Made by a program: the position numbers and the translations under genes. Of a stretch of 64,000 bases of DNA, positions 46,845 to 58,900 are shown piece after piece (position 1 is the stretch's first letter; each line of letters begins with the position of its first letter). The stretch is from positions 1 through 64,000 of the forward strand of contig JBBELK010001086.1 of NCBI GenBank assembly GCA_037783545.1, read 5' to 3'. This stretch comes from Henricia sp. BOLD:AAB3569 (Eukaryota; Echinodermata; Asteroidea; Spinulosida; Echinasteridae). The notes below the pieces were generated by a model. The model saw nothing but the letters and a program-made list of their open reading frames with translations. It ran no database searches and was not told where the DNA came from.

Positions 46845-49800
46845 TTAGACTTGCAGCTCTGTCGAGGCGAGCCAGGCCAGTGTGTCGTCGTCCAGATGAA
46901 TCAGGCCGCATTCACCGTGCGGCGGACGGTGTTTAGGGCAAGTGGTGGTGATGTGGTCTACTGTCTGGATTGGGTCTCCGCAGTCACAGGAAGCGCTGTC
47001 TACCAGTCCCCAGCTTTTCATGGACGCACCATAGCGCCCAACACCAGTCCTAAGACGATTGAGTGTCGTCCATTGCTTCCGTGGGAGGTCTTGACCGGAC
47101 ACATCCCAAGGGTCGTTTATGAAGCGGTGTAGCCTAGATGGTTCTGCCGAGGTCCACCGGACTCCCCAGGCGGCCTTAGAGACATCTGCCGATGTTGTGA
47201 GCAGCTTGCAGGCATGCGTGGCAAACGGGCGCCGGGATTTGAGGCGTGCACGTCGTGGCCTCTCCGTGACAACCTTGTGGAGGAGATGGAGTTCACTTGC
47301 CTGGGCCTTTCGGGAGAGGGCCAGTGTAGCCGCTTCTCGTCTGATGTCAGCTGGGACGATACCTGCTAGGATAGGTAGTTGGTTCACTGGAGTGGCACGA
47401 AGGCACCCCGAGATGGTCGGCAGGGCGCTATTGAGGACTACATCTAGCTTCTTGACGTGGGGGCTTCGGCACCAGACCGGAGCGCAGTATTCAGCTGCGG
47501 AAAACACCAAAGCCTGTGTGGAGATACGCAGCGTCTTCGTTGCAGCTCCCCAGGTGGTACCAGCAAGGCGACGTATCAAGGCGACTCTGGCAGTTGTCTT
47601 TGCCTTGAGATTATCCAGATGTTGTTTGAAAGTCAGCGTTCTGTCCAACTTCACACCAAGATACGTAGGCGTGGACTGGTACTGCAGGCGGGCTTGGTCT
47701 GCCATGACGTTCATCTCACGCGATGCTTCTTTGTTGTTAAGGTGAAACATCGATGACATCGTCTTACCCAGGCTAAGCTTAAGGCGCCAGTTCGTCAAAT
47801 ACGATGACAGGATCTTCATGTCTTCGGTAAGGCCCTCCTCTGCTGCTTCCCAGGATGGCTTATTGAGTAGGATCGCCAGGTCATCCGCGTAACCATACTT
47901 CCTCGACTGGGTTGCCGGCAGGTCATATATGTAGATGTTGAACAACATAGGAGCCAGCACGGAGCCCTGTGGAACGCCGTTCTTGAGCTTCCTTACCCTG
48001 CTTCGTTTGCTGTTGCTGGTATGAAGCCGAAAGCTACGGTTACTCAGCATCTCCATTATGAAGCTCACCATGTGCTTATCTGGGATGGTCTCCAGGAGCT
48101 TCATATGGAGTCCGCGCAGCCAGACAGTATCGTACGCAGCAGTAAGATCCAGGAAAACGGCGCCAGCCTTCTCCCCAGCTTGGAAACTGTCCTCTATGTC
48201 TTGGCACATAAGGGTTACCTGGTCCGCTGTTGACCTACCTCTCCGGAAGCCTGCTTGTTCTTTGGGAAGCGGGGGGTCCATTACTGGTTCAAGACGCACA
48301 TGTAGGAGACGTTCCAGGATCTTATATGGGACACAGAGCAATGAGATAGGTCGGTATCCCTTCGGATCGTCACTGGGCTTATTTGGCTTTGGAAGAGCAA
48401 TCACCTTGGCGCGGCGCCAGATCTTTGGCAACTTTGAGCATCGAAAGCATACGGACAGGAATGAGCACAGCCAGTCAGTTGCCCTCCTTCCTTGGTGTTT
48501 GATGTACTCTGGGTGGATACAATCAGATCCTGGTGCCTTGCAGGTCTTTAGCCGTTGGATGGCCAGCTCAAGTTCTTGTGCCGTGAAGTCGCCTGAGAGG
48601 TTGGAGTCACACCCCTGCACACGGCTCAGCTCCTTAACTCTCGCCGATGTGGATCTGGTAAAGTTCTTGTCCGCATTGGAGAAGCGACCGTTGCTCAGAA
48701 GCTGAGACGCGATGGAGTTTGCAGTAATTGGGCATTGTGTTGGGGTTGTTGACCTACCCGTCAGCTTGTTGATGGTTTGCCATGCCCGACGGCTGGAATG
48801 TGTAAAGTCGATCGATTCCACAGTCTCCGTCCATCTCTGCCTGCGTTTCTCGTTAAGCCTACCGAAAATATCATTGGCTGCGTTATCCCTGTCCTCGTTG
48901 GTTGTTGCTTCCTTATGGGCGCAAAGTAGGTCTTCACATTCGTTATCCCAGCAGGGGACGTAGGCCTTGCGCACTCCACGAGGGATGTTCTTTTTGGCGG
49001 CAGTGAGTAATACCTTGCAGTAGGAGTCATAGGCGCTGTCCAGATTATCTGGGTGCGGAGGCGGGAGACCAGCTGCTGCATTGTTCACGTGTTCCGTGAA
49101 TCCTACCCAATTTGCCCTCCGAAAGTTCCATCTTTTGACATCTTTCCCTTCCACAGACTGAAACAACGATGGGATGGTTATCAGTGACGGTCGGTGGTGT
49201 GACCTGGGAAACCTATCCAGGATACGTCTTGTCGGAAGCGGCTCGTTGACGCGGCATTTTGCGAAGGCCAGGTCTGGATTGGTGGAGCTATCCCAGCGTG
49301 CCGAGTAAAAGGTGCATGGCTCCTTTGGATCAAATAGGAGCGTTGCATCTACGGCAGAGGCCCATTCTACCAGGAAGTCACCATCAGCGTTGGAACTGCT
49401 ATAGGCCCAATCTGTGTGATGGCAATTAAAGTCACCAGCATACACTGCGGGGGCAGGGACATCTGGCAGCGATGTTTGGACCAGCTTACTCGGCGGGGGC
49501 TTGTAGATATTAACAATGCTGATGTCTTGCACTCTGGTGCTAACCCATTCTATCTCTGCGCCCTCAGCGGACTGTGCTACAGCTGTCCAGGTGATATCAT
49601 TTCGGATGAAGGTAGCTATGCCGTGATGTTTGTCGGCGGTGTGACCGGCCAGCGTGTACCCAGGTAGCTTAAGAAAGTTCTTATTGTCCTTGTGCGTTTC
49701 CTGCAGTAGAATAACAGTCACCTTGTTCCTGGTGGCAATCTGTTCGACGACATTGAGCTTGACGGTGGTAAGGCCCTCAACGTTGAGCTGCATTAGCGTT

Positions 49801-49853
49801 AGACCTCGACTCTCGACAGCAACTGTAGATGCCGCCTGTCCTAATAGGGACAT
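46845..49853 (-). CDS. Non-LTR retrotransposon endonuclease-reverse transcriptase (1002 aa), copy 2
   Basis: Same protein as at 40122-43145, with the same ATG and preceding in-frame TGA. All endonuclease residues (Asn24, Glu52, Asp141, Asn143, Asp194, His220), the RT motifs (Asp569, YADD at 655-658) and the C-terminal Cys/His knuckle are kept. Differences from copy 1, in copy 1 numbering: Asp47 to Val, Arg280 to Lys, Leu329 to Ile, Ile525 to Met, Gln528 to Pro, Gly788 to Glu, Arg812 to Pro, and loss of five residues near 897-902. The deletion lies between the RT and the knuckle and spares recognised motifs. The frame is open throughout, so coding capacity survives, though the changes look unconstrained. 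Confidence 0.95.
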   Translation of the reverse strand: MSLLGQAASTVAVESRGLTLMQLNVEGLTTVKLNVVEQIATRNKVTVILLQETHKDNKNFLKLPGYTLAGHTADKHHGIATFIRNDITWTAVAQSAEGAEIEWVSTRVQDISIVNIYKPPPSKLVQTSLPDVPAPAVYAGDFNCHHTDWAYSSSNADGDFLVEWASAVDATLLFDPKEPCTFYSARWDSSTNPDLAFAKCRVNEPLPTRRILDRFPRSHHRPSLITIPSLFQSVEGKDVKRWNFRRANWVGFTEHVNNAAAGLPPPHPDNLDSAYDSYCKVLLTAAKKNIPRGVRKAYVPCWDNECEDLLCAHKEATTNEDRDNAANDIFGRLNEKRRQRWTETVESIDFTHSSRRAWQTINKLTGRSTTPTQCPITANSIASQLLSNGRFSNADKNFTRSTSARVKELSRVQGCDSNLSGDFTAQELELAIQRLKTCKAPGSDCIHPEYIKHQGRRATDWLCSFLSVCFRCSKLPKIWRRAKVIALPKPNKPSDDPKGYRPISLLCVPYKILERLLHVRLEPVMDPPLPKEQAGFRRGRSTADQVTLMCQDIEDSFQAGEKAGAVFLDLTAAYDTVWLRGLHMKLLETIPDKHMVSFIMEMLSNRSFRLHTSNSKRSRVRKLKNGVPQGSVLAPMLFNIYIYDLPATQSRKYGYADDLAILLNKPSWEAAEEGLTEDMKILSSYLTNWRLKLSLGKTMSSMFHLNNKEASREMNVMADQARLQYQSTPTYLGVKLDRTLTFKQHLDNLKAKTTARVALIRRLAGTTWGAATKTLRISTQALVFSAAEYCAPVWCRSPHVKKLDVVLNSALPTISGCLRATPVNQLPILAGIVPADIRREAATLALSRKAQASELHLLHKVVTERPRRARLKSRRPFATHACKLLTTSADVSKAAWGVRWTSAEPSRLHRFINDPWDVSGQDLPRKQWTTLNRLRTGVGRYGASMKSWGLVDSASCDCGDPIQTVDHITTTCPKHRPPHGECGLIHLDDDTLAWLASTELQV

Positions 49854-49983
49854 GTCTCAGTCTTAGTGCAGTCTGCAGACGTGGTGAAAGCATTAGTTTC
49901 GCTTACAAACAGTAATTTAATTACGCTTGTAGACTACTTGTGGAGGAGGCCGCGAAGAGGCTGCTTTTTTTCTCCATGCGCTC
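49854..49983 (-). other. 5' leader of element copy 2
   Basis: 130 bp upstream of the ATG, matching the leader of copy 1 with an expanded T run on the + strand (7 T near 49965-49971), one T-to-G change near 49866, and the same doubled CTCCATGCG (49972-49980, 49981-49989). Confidence 0.55.
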
Positions 49984-49992
49984 CATGCGCAC
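49984..49992. repeat. Target-site duplication, 5' side of element copy 2
   Basis: CATGCGCAC, the partner of 46815-46823, followed in phase by satellite GAGTCAGGAG. Confidence 0.8.
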
Positions 49993-52900
49993 GAGTCAGG
50001 AGTACACCAAAGAGGTGTGTACAGACAGCCACAGGTTGCGGGAGCATCCAGGAAGCTCCAACCCCTTTTTTCCTAAACTCTGAAATTTCTCTGCCATTTC
50101 CCGGCGAAAGTCTGTCAATTTTTTAGGACAAGTGCGCAATATAGAGTGCTTGGAGATTGCAAAATTTGAATTTCGTCGGAACATTTTTCGACCTCCAAAT
50201 TTGCCGACGTTTGGACCACACTTTGACCAAAATCCCGTCCCAAACTGGGCCGTGTCAACGACAGTCCGAAGTACTGAGCATGCGCACGAGTCAGGAGTAC
50301 ACCAAAGAGGTGTGTACAGACAGCCACAGGTTGCGGGAGCATCCAGGAAGCTCCAACCCCTTTTTTCCTAAACTCTGAAATTTCTCTGCCATTTCCCGGC
50401 GAAAGTCTGTCAATTTTTTAGGACAAGTGCGCAATATAGAGTGCTTGGAGCATGCAAAATTTGAAGTTCGTCGGAACATTTTTCGACCTCCAAATTTGCC
50501 GACGTTTGGACCACACTTTGACCAAAATCCCGTCCCAAACTGGGCCGTGTCAACGACAGTCCGAAGTACTGAGCATGCGCACGAGTCAGGAGTACACCAA
50601 AGAGGTGTGTACAGACAGCCACAGGTTGCGGGAGCATCCAGGAAGCTCCAACCCCTTTTTTCCTAAACTCTGAAATTTCTCTGCCATTTCCCGGCGAAAG
50701 TCTGTCAATTTTTTAGGACAAGTGCGCAATATAGAGTGCTTGGAGCATGCAAAATTTGAAGTTCGTCGGAACATTTTTCGACCTCCAAATTTGCCGACGT
50801 TTGGACCACACTTTGACCAAAATCCCGTCCCAAACTGGGCCGTGTCAACGACAGTCCGAAGTACTGAGCATGCGCACGAGTCAGGAGTACACCAAAGAGG
50901 TGTGTACAGACAGCCACAGGTTGCGGGAGCATCCAGGAAGCTCCAACCCCTTTTTTTCCTAAACTCTGAAATTTCTCTGCCATTTCCCGGCGAAAGTCTG
51001 TCAATTTTTTAGGACAAGTGCGCAATATAGAGTGCTTGGAGCATGCAAAATTTGAAGTTCGTCGGAACATTTTTCGACCTCCAAATTTGCCGACGTTTGG
51101 ACCACACTTTGACCAAAATCCCGTCCCAAACTGGGCCGTGTCAACGACAGTCCGAAGTACTGAGCATGCGCACGAGTCAGGAGTACACCAAAGAGGTGTG
51201 TACAGACAGCCACAGGTTGCGGGAGCATCCAGGAAGCTCCAACCCCTTTTTTCCTAAACTCTAAAATTTCTCTGCCATTTCCCGGCGAAAGTCTGTCAAT
51301 TTTTTAGGACAAGTGCGCAATATAGAGTGCTTGGAGCATGCAAAATTTGAAGTTCGTCGGAACATTTTTCGACCTCCAAATTTGCCGACGTTTGGACCAC
51401 ACTTTGACCAAAATCCCGTCCCAAACTGGGCCGTGTCAACGACAGTCCGAAGTACTGAGCATGCGCACGAGTCAGGAGTACACCAAAGAGGTGTGTACAG
51501 ACAGCCACAGGTTGCGGGAGCATCCAGGAAGCTCCAACCCCTTTTTTCCTAAACTCTGAAATTTCTCTGCCATTTCCCGGCGAAAGTCTGTCAATTTTTT
51601 AGGACAAGTGCGCAATATAGAGTGCTTGGAGCATGCAAAATTTGAAGTTCGTCGGAACATTTTTCGACCTCCATATTTGCCGACGTTTGGACCACACTTT
51701 GACCAAAATCCCGTCCCAAACTGGGCCGTGTCAACGACAGTCCGAAGTACTGAGCATGCGCACGAGTCAGGAGTACACCAAAGAGGTGTGTACAGACAGC
51801 CACAGGTTGCGGGAGCATCCATGAAGCTCCAACCCTTTTTTTCCTAAAATGTGAAATTTCTCTGCCATTTCCCGGCGAAAGTCTGTCAATTTTTTAGGAC
51901 AAGTGCGCAATATAGAGTGCTTGGAGCATGCAAAATTTGAAGTTCGTCGGAACATTTTTCGACCTCCAAATTTGCCGACGTTTGGACCACACTTTGACCA
52001 AAATCCCGTCCCAAACTGGGCCGTGTCAACGACAGTCCGAAGTACTGAGCATGCGCACGAGTCAGGAGTACACCAAAGAGGTGTGTACAGACAGCCACAG
52101 GTTGCGGGAGCATCCAGGAAGCTCCAACCCCTTTTTTTCCTAAACTCTGAAATTTCTCTGCCATTTCCCGGCGAAAGTCTGTCAATTTTTTAGGACAAGT
52201 GCGCAATATAGAGTGCTTGGAGCATGCAAAATTTGAAGTTCGTCGGAACATTTTTCGACCTCCAAATTTGCCGACGTTTGGACCACACTTTGACCAAAAT
52301 CCCGTCCCAAACTGGGCCGTGTCAACGACAGTCCGAAGTACTGAGCATGCGCACGAGTCAGGAGTACACCAAAGAGGTGTGTACAGACAGCCACAGGTTG
52401 CGGGAGCATCCAGGAAGCTCCAACCCCTTTTTTCCTAAACTCTGAAATTTCTCTGCCATTTCCCGGCGAAAGTCTGTCAATTTTTTAGGACAAGTGCGCA
52501 ATATAGAGTGCTTGGAGCATTCAAAATTTGAAGTTCGTCGGAACATTTTTCGACCTCCAAATTTGCCGACGTTTGGACCACACTTTGACCAAAATCCCGT
52601 CCCAAACTGGGCCGTGTCAACGACAGTCCGAAGTACTGAGCATGCGCACGAGTCAGGAGTACACCAAAGAGGTGTGTACAGACAGCCACAGGTTGCGGGA
52701 GCATCCAGGAAGCTCCAACCCCTTTTTTTCCTAAACTCTGAAATTTCTCTGCCATTTCCCGGCGAAAGTCTGTCAATTTTTTAGGACAAGTGCGCAATAT
52801 AGAGTGCTTGGAGCATGCAAAATTTGAAGTTCGTCGGAACATTTTTCGACCTCCAAATTTGCCGACGTTTGGACCACACTTTGACCAAAATCCCGTCCCA

Positions 52901-55900
52901 AACTGGGCCGTGTCAACGACAGTCCGAAGTACTGAGCATGCGCACGAGTCAGGAGTACACCAAAGAGGTGTGTACAGACAGCCACAGGTTGCGGGAGCAT
53001 CCAGGAAGCTCCAACCCCTTTTTTCCTAAACTCTGAAATTTCTCTGCCATTTCCCGGCGAAAGTCTGTCAATTTTTTAGGACAAGTGCGCAATATAGAGT
53101 GCTTGGAGCATGCAAAATTTGAAGTTCGTCGGAACATTTTTCGACCTCCAAATTTGCCGACGTTTGGACCACACTTTGACCAAAATCCCGTCCCAAACTG
53201 GGCCGTGTCAACGACAGTCCGAAGTACTGAGTATGCGCACGAGTCAGGAGTACACCAAAGAGGTGTGTACAGACAGCCACAGGTTGCGGGAGCATCCAGG
53301 AAGCTCCAACCCCTTTTTTCCTAAACTGTGAAATTTCTCTGCCATTTCCCGGCGAAAGTCTGTCAATTTTTTAGGACAAGTGCGCAATATAGAGTGCTTG
53401 GAGCATGCAAAATTTGAAGTTCGTCGGAACATTTTTCGACCTCCAAATTTGCCGACGTTTGGACCACACTTTGACCAAAATCCCGTCCCAAACTGGGCCG
53501 TGTCAACGACAGTCCGAAGTACTGAGCATGCGCACGAGTCAGGAGTACACCAAAGAGGTGTGTACAGACAGCCACAGGTTGCGGGAGCATCCAGGAAGCT
53601 CCAACCCCTTTTTTCCTAAACTCTGAAATTTCTCTGCCATTTCCCGGCGAAAGTCTGTCAATTTTTTAGGACAAGTGCGCAATATAGAGTGCTTGGAGCA
53701 TGCAAAATTTGAAGTTCGTCGGAACGTTTTTCGACCTCCAAATTTGCCGACGTTTGGACCACACTTTGACCAAAATCCCGTCCCAAACTGGGCCGTGTCA
53801 ACGACAGTCCGAAGTACTGAGCATGCGCACGAGTCAGGAGTACACCAAAGAGGTGTGTACAGACAGCCACAGGTTGCGGGAGCATCCAGGAAGCTCCAAC
53901 CCCTTTTTTCCTAAACTCTAAAATTTCTCTGCCATTTCCCGGCGAAAGTCTGTCAATTTTTTAGGACAAGTGCGCAATATAGAGTGCTTGGAGCATGCAA
54001 AATTTGAAGTTCGTCGGAACATTTTTCGACCTCCAAATTTGCCGACGTTTGGACCACACTTTGACCAAAATCCCGTCCCAAACTGGGCCGTGTCAACGAC
54101 AGTCCGAAGTACTGAGCATGCGCACGAGTCAGGAGTACACCAAAGAGGTGTGTACAGACAGCCACAGGTTGCGGGAGCATCCAGGAAGCTCCAACCCCTT
54201 TTTTCCTAAACTGTGAAATTTCTCTGCCATTTCCCGGCGAAAGTCTGTCAATTTTTAGGACAAGTGCGCAATATAGAGTGCTTGGAGCATGCAAAATTTG
54301 AAGTTCGTCGGAACATTTTTCGACCTCCAAATTTGCCGACGTTTGGACCACACTTTGACCAAAATCCCGTCCCAAACTGGGCCGTGTCAACGACAGTCCG
54401 AAGTACTGATCATGCGCACGAGTCAGGAGTACACCAAAGAGGTGTGTACAGACAGCCACAGGTTGCGGGAGCATCCAGGAAGCTCCAACCCCTTTTTTCC
54501 TAAACTCTGAAATTTCTCTGCCATTTCCCGGCGAAAGTCTGTCAATTTTTTAGGACAAGTGCGCAATATAGAGTACTTGGAGCATGCAAAATTTGAAGTT
54601 CGTCGGAACATTTTTCGACCTCCAAATTTGCCGACGTTTGGACCACACTTTGACCAAAATCCCGTCCCAAACTGGGCCGTGTCAACGACAGTCCGAAGTA
54701 CTGAGCATGCGCACGAGTCAGGAGTACACCAAAGAGGTGTGTACAGACAGCCACAGGTTGCGGGAGCATCCAGTAAGCTCCAACCCCTTTTTTCCTAAAC
54801 TCTGAAATTTCTCTGCCATTTCCCGGCGAAAGTCTGTCAATTTTTTAGGACAAGTGCGCAATATAGAGTGCTTGGAGCATGCAAAATTTGAAGTTCGTCG
54901 GAACATTTTTCGACCTCCAAATTTGCCGACGTTTGGACCACACTTTGACCAAAATCCCGTCCCAAACTGGGCCGTGTCAACGACAGTCCGAAGTACTGAG
55001 CATGCGCACGAGTCAGGAGTACACCAAAGAGGTGTGTACAGACAGCCACAGGTTGCGGGAGCATCCAGGAAGCTCCAACCCCTTTTTTCCTAAACTCTGA
55101 AATTTCTCTGCCATTTCCCGGCGAAAGTCTGTCAATTTTTTAGGACAAGTGCGCAATATAGAGTGCTTGGAGCATGCAAAATTTGAAGTTCGTCGGAACA
55201 TTTTTCGACCTCCAAATTTGCCGACGTTTGGACCACACTTTGACCAAAATCCCGTCCCAAACTGGGCCGTGTCAACGACAGTCCGAAGTACTGAGCATGC
55301 GCACGAGTCAGGAGTACACCAAAGAGGTGTGTACAGACAGCCACAGGTTGCGGGAGCATCCAGGAAGCTCCAACCCCTTTTTTCCTAAACTCTGAAATTT
55401 CTCTGCCATTTCCCGGCGAAAGTCTGTCAATTTTTTAGGACAAGTGCGCAATATAGAGTGCTTAGAGCATGCAAAATTTGAAGTTCGTCGGAACATTTTT
55501 CGACCTCCAAATTTGCCGACGTTTGGACCACACTTTGACTAAAATCCCGTCCCAAACTGGGCCGTGTCAACGACAGTCCGAAGTACTGAGCATGCGCACG
55601 AGTCAGGAGTACACCAAAGAGGTGTGTAAAGACAGCCACAGGTTGCGGGAGCATCCAGGAAGCTCCAACCCCTTTTTTTCCTAAACTCTGAAATTTCTCT
55701 GCCATTTCCCGGCGAAAGTCTGTCAATTTTTTAGGACAAGTGCGCAATATAGAGTGCTTGGAGCATGCAAAATTTGAAGTTCGTCGGAACATTTTTCGAC
55801 CTCCAAATTTGCCGACGTTTGGACCACACTTTGACCAAAATCCCGTCCCAAACTGGGCCGTGTCAACGACAGTCCGAAGTACTGAGCATGCGCACGAGTC

Positions 55901-58900
55901 AGGAGTACACCAAAGAGGTGTGTACAGACAGCCACAGGTTGCGGGAGCATCCAGGAAGCTCCAACCCCTTTTTTCCTAAACTCTGAAATTTCTCTGCCAT
56001 TTCCCGGCGAAAGTCTGTCAATTTTTTAGGACAAGTGCGCAATATAAAGTGCTTGGAGCATGCAAAATTTGAAGTTCGTCGGAACATTTTTCGACCTCCA
56101 AATTTGCCGACGTTTGGACCACACTTTGACCAAAATCCCGTCCCAAACTGGGCCGTGTCAACGACAGTCCGAAGTACTGAGCATGCGCACGAGTCAGGAG
56201 TACACCAAAGAGGTGTGTACAGACAGCCACAGGTTGCGGGAGCATCCAGGAAGCTCCAACCCCTTTTTTCCTAAACTCTGAAATTTCTCTGCCATTTCCC
56301 GGCGAAAGTCTGTCAATTTTTTAGGACAAGTGCGCAATATTGAGTGCTTGGAGCATGCAAAATTTGAAGTTCGTCGGAACATTTTTCGACCTCCAAATTT
56401 GCCGACGTTTGGACCACACTTTGACCAAAATCCCGTCCCAAACTGGGCCGTGTCAACGACAGTCCGAAGTACTGAGCATGCGCACGAGTCAGGAGTACAC
56501 CAAAGAGGTGTGTACAGACAGCCACAGGTTGCGGGAGCATCCAGGAAGCTCCAACCCCTTTTTTCCTAAACTCTGAAATTTCTCTGCCATTTCCCGGCGA
56601 AAGTCTGTCAATTTTTTAGGACAAGTGCGCAATATAGAGTGCTTGGAGCATGCAAAATTTGAAGTTCGTCGGAACATTTTTCGACCTCCAAATTTGCCGA
56701 CGTTTGGACCACACTTTGACCAAAATCCCGTCCCAAACTGGGCCGTGTCAACGACAGTCCGAAGTACTGAGCATGCGCACGAGTCAGGAGTACACCAAAG
56801 AGGTGTGTACAGACAGCCACAGGTTGCGGGAGCATCCAGGAAGCTCCAACCCCTTTTTTCCTAAACTCTGAAATTTCTCTGCCATTTCCCGGCGAAAGTC
56901 TGTCAATTTTTTAGGACAAGTGCGCAATATTGAGTGCTTGGAGCATGCAAAATTTGAAGTTCGTCGGAACATTTTTCGACCTCCAAATTTGCCGAGGTTT
57001 GGACCACACTTTGACCAAAATCCCGTCCCAAACTGGGCCGTGTCAACGACAGTCCGAAGTACTGAGCATGCGCACGAGTCAGGAGTACACCAAAGAGGTG
57101 TGTACAGACAGCCACAGGTTGCGGGAGCATCCAGGAAGCTCCAACCCCTTTTTTCCTAAACTCTGAAATTTCTCTGCCATTTCCCGGCGAAAGTCTGTCA
57201 ATTTTTTAGGACAAGTGCGCAATATAGAGTGCTTGGAGCATGCAAAATTTGAAGTTCGTCGGAACATTTTTCGACCTCCAAATTTGCCGACGTTTGGACC
57301 ACACTTTGACCAAAATCCCGTCCCAAACTGGGCCGTGTCAACGACAGTCCGAAGTACTGAGCATGCGCACGAGTCAGGAGTACACCAAAGAGGTGTGTAC
57401 AGACAGCCACAGGTTGCGGGAGCATCCAGGAAGCTCCAACCCCTTTTTTCCTAAACTGTGAAATTTCTCTGCCATTTCCCGGCGAAAGTCTGTCAATTTT
57501 TTAGGACAAGTGCGCAATATAGAGTGCTTGGAGCATGCAAAATTTGAAGTTCGTCGGAACATTTTTCGACCTCCAAATTTGCCGACGTTTGGACCACACT
57601 TTGACCAAAATCCCGTCCCAAACTGGGCCGTGTCAACGACAGTCCGAAGTACTGAGCATGCGCACGAGTCAGGAGTACACCAAAGAGGTGTGTACAGACA
57701 GCCACAGGTTGCGGGAGCATCCAGGAAGCTCCAACCCCTTTTTTACTAAACTCTGAAATTTCTCTGCCATTTCCCGGCGAAAGTCTGTCAATTTTTTAGG
57801 ACAAGTGCGCAATATAGAGTGCTTGGAGCATGCAAAATTTGAAGTTCGTCGGAACATTTTTCGACCTCCAAATTTGCCGACGTTTGGACCACACTTTGAC
57901 CAAAATCCCGTCCCAAACTGGGCCGTGTCAACGACAGTCCGAAGTACTGAGCATGCGCACGAGTCAGGAGTACACCAAAGAGGTGTGTACAGACAGCCAC
58001 AGGTTGCGGGAGCATCCAGTAAGCTCCAACCCCTTTTTTCCTAAACTCTGAAATTTCTCTGCCATTTCCCGGCGAAAGTCTGTCAATTTTTTAGGACAAG
58101 TGCGCAATATAGAGTGCTTGGAGCATGCAAAATTTGAAGTTCGTCGGAACATTTTTCGACCTCCAAATTTGCCGACGTTTGGACCACACTTTGACCAAAA
58201 TCCCGTCCCAAACTGGGCCGTGTCAACGACAGTCCGAAGTACTGAGCATGCGCACGAGTCAGGAGTACACCAAAGAGGTGTGTACAGACAGCCACAGGTT
58301 GCGGGAGCATCCAGGAAGCTCCAACCCCTTTTTTCCTAAACTCTGAAATTTCTCTGCCATTTCTCGGCGAAAGTCTGTCAATTTTTTAGGACAAGTGCGC
58401 AATATAGAGTGCTTGGAGCATGCAAAATTTGAAGTTCGTCGGAACATTTTTCGACCTCCAAATTTGCCGACGTTTGGACCACACTTTGACCAAAATCCCG
58501 TCCCAAACTGGGCCGTGTCAACGACAGTCCGAAGTACTGAGCATGCGCACGAGTCAGGAGTACACCAAAGAGGTGTGTACAGACAGCCACAGGTTGCGGG
58601 AGCATCCAGGAAGCTCCAACCCCTTTTTTCCTAAACTCTGAAATTTCTCTGCCATTTCCCGGCGAAAGTCTGTCAATTTTTTAGGACAAGTGCGCAATAT
58701 AGAGTGCTTGGAGCATGCAAAATTTGAAGTTCGTCGGAACATTTTTCGACCTCCAAATTTGCCGACGTTTGGACCACACTTTGACCAAAATCCCGTCCCA
58801 AACTGGGCCGTGTCAACGACAGTCCGAAGTACTGAGCATGCGCACGAGTCAGGAGTACACCAAAGAGGTGTGTACAGACAGCCACAGGTTGCGGGAGCAT

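Larger units (their letters stand above)
46824..49983 (-). mobile_element. Compact non-LTR retrotransposon, copy 2
   Basis: 3160 bp, the same element as 40101-43274 with the same 5' leader, single ORF, 21-nt 3' UTR and (GAA)n tail. By eye it differs from copy 1 by about ten substitutions, one 15-bp in-frame deletion and one extra T near the 5' end, or about 99.7% identity outside indels. The shared insertion site and flanks indicate array duplication and not a new transposition. Confidence 0.93.
39630..50153. repeat. Tandem duplication of an approximately 6.7-kb satellite-plus-retroelement unit
   Basis: About 39630-43444 matches about 46353-50153. Both copies have the same flanking monomer (CCATATTTGCC, CCCGAACTGG, AAACTGTGAAA), the same insertion point, and the same - strand element and target duplication. 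Offset is 6723 bp left of the element and 6709 bp right of it; the difference is a 15-bp deletion and a 1-bp insertion in the second element. The match stops left at GGCCAAAG (near 39623) and right at GGAGATTGC (near 50154). Confidence 0.93.

Noticed and set aside
40092..49992. Satellite-specific target preference of the compact non-LTR element
   Set aside because: The two identical insertion sites are one event later duplicated, so they are not independent evidence of site specificity.
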